Origin: Bacilli bacterium
GTDB taxonomy: Bacteria; Bacillota_I; Bacilli_A; RF39; UBA660
Length of the DNA: 8,427 bases
Reading direction: 5' to 3'
Assembly (NCBI GenBank): GCA_017470045.1
Contig: JAFUFG010000132.1
Location: 1 to 8,427 of the forward strand
The first letter of the stretch is position 1; every line of letters begins with the position of its first letter. The translations under genes and the position numbers were made by a program. The notes under the pieces were generated by a model. That model was not told where the DNA came from, searched no databases, and worked only from the letters and a program-made list of their open reading frames with translations. This document shows, in pieces, positions 5,894 through 8,427 of this stretch.

Positions 5894-8427
5894 ATTTTAA
5901 GAAATCATCTATGGTCATTAATCGATCATCAATCTCGGATAAAGAGATTTTATCTTTCTTTGATGGTTTTTCTTCGATTAATTCTAATTGTTCTACTTCC
6001 TCAACCTTTGTTTGTGGAGCAGATGGTGTAACATCCAATGTCTCCTCTACTTCTTCTGCAGTACTCAATTCACTAACGATAAATGCATCACTTAATCCAT
6101 GTTTAGCAATCATAGATCCGGTAGAATAACGATCCGCAATTGGACATTCTGTAACTTTTACAAGAGTAATTTCTCCATTCTTAAGACCAATCATGTTCTT
6201 ATTATCAACAATAAATGCTTTTAAGATACGATATGGATTTGATTTAACCTCACGAATAGCAAGTACACCACGTCTAGTTCTAGAAGAAATTTCAAATTCG
6301 TTAAGTCTTACTCTTTTAGCTGTTCCTTTATCCGTAATAACAGTCATGAATTCATGTTTGTTATAGTCAAAAGTACAACAAGATACTACTTTATCTTTCT
6401 TCATCATCATACCTTTAACACCAGATGCTTTAACACCCATTACTGGAACATCTTCCACTGGGAATGTTAAGGTATAACCACTATCTGTTACCATCATTAA
6501 AGTATTATCTTCTTCTACAAAAGCATCTAATAACTCATCATCTTCTTTAATCTTCATACAACTAGAAGCTTTTGAATAACGTTGAAGTTTAAAGTCTTTC
6601 ATACTAGAACGTTTAACGATACCATTCTTTGTAACCGTAATAATATTCTTAGGAGACTCAAATTGATATGCAGGAATACAACTTACAACAGTCTCTTCTG
6701 CAGGCATTTCAATAACATTACTTACATGTTTTGGCATATCTTTCCATTTTAAATCTGGAATCATATGAACTGGAATATGTAAGTAATTACCTCCGCTAGT
6801 AAATACAAGTAAGACATCCGTTGTATTCATTTCATATAAACCAATAACATAGTCATTTTCTTTTAATGTTAAGTCTTCTAATTGAGAAGCTTGATAACTT
6901 CTAAATGAAGTACGTTTCAAATATCCGTCCTTCGTAACGACAACAACAACATCCTCTTTAGGAATCATTGCATCCGCATCAATCTTAATCTCACTGATTT
7001 CATCTTTAATATCAGTAAGTCTTGGAGTAACATACTCTTTATTAACTTCTCTTAAATCATGTTTAATATAATTCATTAATACTTTTTCAGAAGCAAGAAT
7101 TGATTTCAATGCTTCAATTTGTTTTGTTAATTGCTCTAATTCATTTTGTAAAGCAACAACATCGGTATTACTCAAACGATATAATTGTAAGGTTACAATT
7201 GCTTCTGCTTGAGCTTCACTGAATTCGAACTCTTTCATTAAGTTTTCTTTTGCATCCGCTTTATTCTTAGATGCACGAATTACTTTAATAACTTCATCCA
7301 AAATAGAAATACATTTAATTAAACCTTCTACAATATGGAATCTTGCTTCCGCATGTTTTAAATCAAATTCGGTACGACGTCTTACTACTTCTTTTTGATG
7401 AGTAATAAAAGCATCTAATGCTTGTGCTAGACCCAATAGTTTTGGTCTACGATTAACAATAGCAACAACATTAAAGTTGTAACTAATTTGCATATCGGTA
7501 TTCTTTAATAAATAATTTAAAACTAATTCACGATTACAGTTTTTCTTTAAATCAATAACTACTCGAACATCAGCAGCAGATTCATCACGAACTTCTACAA
7601 TTCCATCAATCTTCTTATCAATTCGAATATCATCTATCTTTTTAACAGTAAGTGCTTTATTACTTTCAAATGGAATCTCTGTAATTACAAGAGATAATCC
7701 GTTACTAGTTTCTTCAAAACTATAACGAGATTTAATAATAATACGACCTCTACCAGTTTTATACGCTTCTTTAATTCCGTCTATTCCTTCAACAATACCA
7801 CCAGTTGGGAAATCCGGACCTTTAACGAATTGCATTAACTCTTCCAAAGTACAATCTGGATGATCAATTCGGTAAATCGTCGCATCTACAACTTCGTTTA
7901 AATTATGAGTTGGAATATTCGTAGCATAACCTGCAGAAATTCCTTGAGCTCCATATACTAATAAAGCTGGGAATCTTGCAGGAAGTACGGTAGGCTCTGT
8001 TGTAGTATCATCAAAGTTTGGTGCAAACTCAACAGTATCGCGATCAATATCACGTAACATTTCATTTGCAATCTTAGATAATCTTGCTTCGGTATAACGA
8101 TAAGCAGCAGGACTATCACCATCAATAGAACCATTATTACCATGCATATCAATATAAGGAAGTCTTGTTTTCCAAGGCTGACTCATACGAACCATTGCAT
8201 CGTAAATAGAAGTATCACCATGTGGATGGTAATTACCAATAACGTCTCCGACCGTCTTTGCAGACTTACGGTAACCTTTATCATAAGTATTATGTTCTTT
8301 ATGCATCGAATACAAGATACGTCTTTGAACTGGTTTTAAACCATCTCTAGCATCTGGTATTGCACGATCTTGAATAATGTATTTGGAATAACTTCCAAAT
8401 CTTTCTCCCATGATGTCCTCTAGGGTA
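5892..8427 (-). CDS. parC: DNA topoisomerase IV subunit A (ParC), 5' end outside the window
   Basis: ParC is the DNA-breaking subunit of topoisomerase IV, which decatenates daughter chromosomes with ParE. The ATG at 8411 is not the true start: in-frame codons before it read T-L-E-D-I, continuing the conserved LEDVLGDRFG-type N-terminus, so the gene runs off the right edge with roughly eight more residues expected. Counting from the Met at 8411 (family position about 14), 839 residues follow. The winged-helix region contains DRAIPDARDGLKPVQRRILY (15-34), YHPHGDTSIYDAM (61-73) and the catalytic Tyr106 in AAYRYTEARLS, where most homologues have AAMRYTE. IPTHNL (166-171), a coiled-coil arm (about 340-450), a C-terminal beta-pinwheel (about 485-780, with TRRGVLAI as a degenerate GyrA-box) and an acidic tail ending MTIDDFLK follow. 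The text SKYIIQDRAIPDARDG and the diverged box favour ParC over GyrA. parE is expected just upstream, outside the window. Confidence 0.95.
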   Translation of the reverse strand, partial: TLEDIMGERFGSYSKYIIQDRAIPDARDGLKPVQRRILYSMHKEHNTYDKGYRKSAKTVGDVIGNYHPHGDTSIYDAMVRMSQPWKTRLPYIDMHGNNGSIDGDSPAAYRYTEARLSKIANEMLRDIDRDTVEFAPNFDDTTTEPTVLPARFPALLVYGAQGISAGYATNIPTHNLNEVVDATIYRIDHPDCTLEELMQFVKGPDFPTGGIVEGIDGIKEAYKTGRGRIIIKSRYSFEETSNGLSLVITEIPFESNKALTVKKIDDIRIDKKIDGIVEVRDESAADVRVVIDLKKNCNRELVLNYLLKNTDMQISYNFNVVAIVNRRPKLLGLAQALDAFITHQKEVVRRRTEFDLKHAEARFHIVEGLIKCISILDEVIKVIRASKNKADAKENLMKEFEFSEAQAEAIVTLQLYRLSNTDVVALQNELEQLTKQIEALKSILASEKVLMNYIKHDLREVNKEYVTPRLTDIKDEISEIKIDADAMIPKEDVVVVVTKDGYLKRTSFRSYQASQLEDLTLKENDYVIGLYEMNTTDVLLVFTSGGNYLHIPVHMIPDLKWKDMPKHVSNVIEMPAEETVVSCIPAYQFESPKNIITVTKNGIVKRSSMKDFKLQRYSKASSCMKIKEDDELLDAFVEEDNTLMMVTDSGYTLTFPVEDVPVMGVKASGVKGMMMKKDKVVSCCTFDYNKHEFMTVITDKGTAKRVRLNEFEISSRTRRGVLAIREVKSNPYRILKAFIVDNKNMIGLKNGEITLVKVTECPIADRYSTGSMIAKHGLSDAFIVSELSTAEEVEETLDVTPSAPQTKVEEVEQLELIEEKPSKKDKISLSEIDDRLMTIDDFLK

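Noticed and set aside
7958..8152. Minus-strand open frame of 64 codons inside parC
   Set aside because: It is an alternative frame within the conserved breakage-reunion domain; the parC frame is continuous across it.

Overview
The window is AT-rich bacterial DNA, and every gene I can support lies on the minus strand, so it is read here from high to low coordinates. It suggests a low-GC Gram-positive bacterium of the Bacilli, probably a host-associated or gut lineage. The evidence is the CIRCE/HrcA-controlled order hrcA-grpE-dnaK, a DnaK ATPase domain without the N-terminal insertion typical of Gram-negative bacteria, a ParC of the Gram-positive type, and the Bacillus-like neighbourhood ylbD-ylbE-ylbF-rsmD. 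UGA is used as a stop (rsmD, ylbF), so the standard bacterial code applies and recoding mollicutes are excluded. I cannot name a genus.

Layout from right to left: (1) parC, the A subunit of topoisomerase IV, runs off the right edge (its first residues lie outside) and ends in an intrinsic terminator. (2) A tightly packed cluster of ylbD, ylbE, ylbF and rsmD follows, with 1-nt and 4-nt overlaps or very short gaps. (3) A 633-residue glycine-rich surface protein comes next. It has a prepilin-like N-terminal membrane anchor, a glycine-rich domain of the ALK/LTK-like type, a probable galactose-binding-like module and a C-terminal ricin-type beta-trefoil. A candidate promoter with a 10-bp inverted repeat lies just upstream, and its own terminator follows. 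(4) A strong promoter flanked by two CIRCE operators drives hrcA, grpE and dnaK; dnaK runs off the left edge.

The heat-shock operon is a self-regulated unit: HrcA represses its own promoter, and GrpE is the nucleotide exchange factor for DnaK. The ylb/rsmD cluster combines a 16S rRNA methyltransferase with small Bacilli proteins of poorly known role. In Bacillus subtilis the same block also contains ylbG and is followed by coaD; here ylbG is missing and the glycine-rich gene stands next to rsmD. That gene is the only clearly accessory element and the most interesting object in the window: it looks like a surface-displayed carbohydrate-binding adhesin. No RNA genes, CRISPR arrays, insertion sequences or origins were seen, and no stretch longer than 300 bases lacks a gene.
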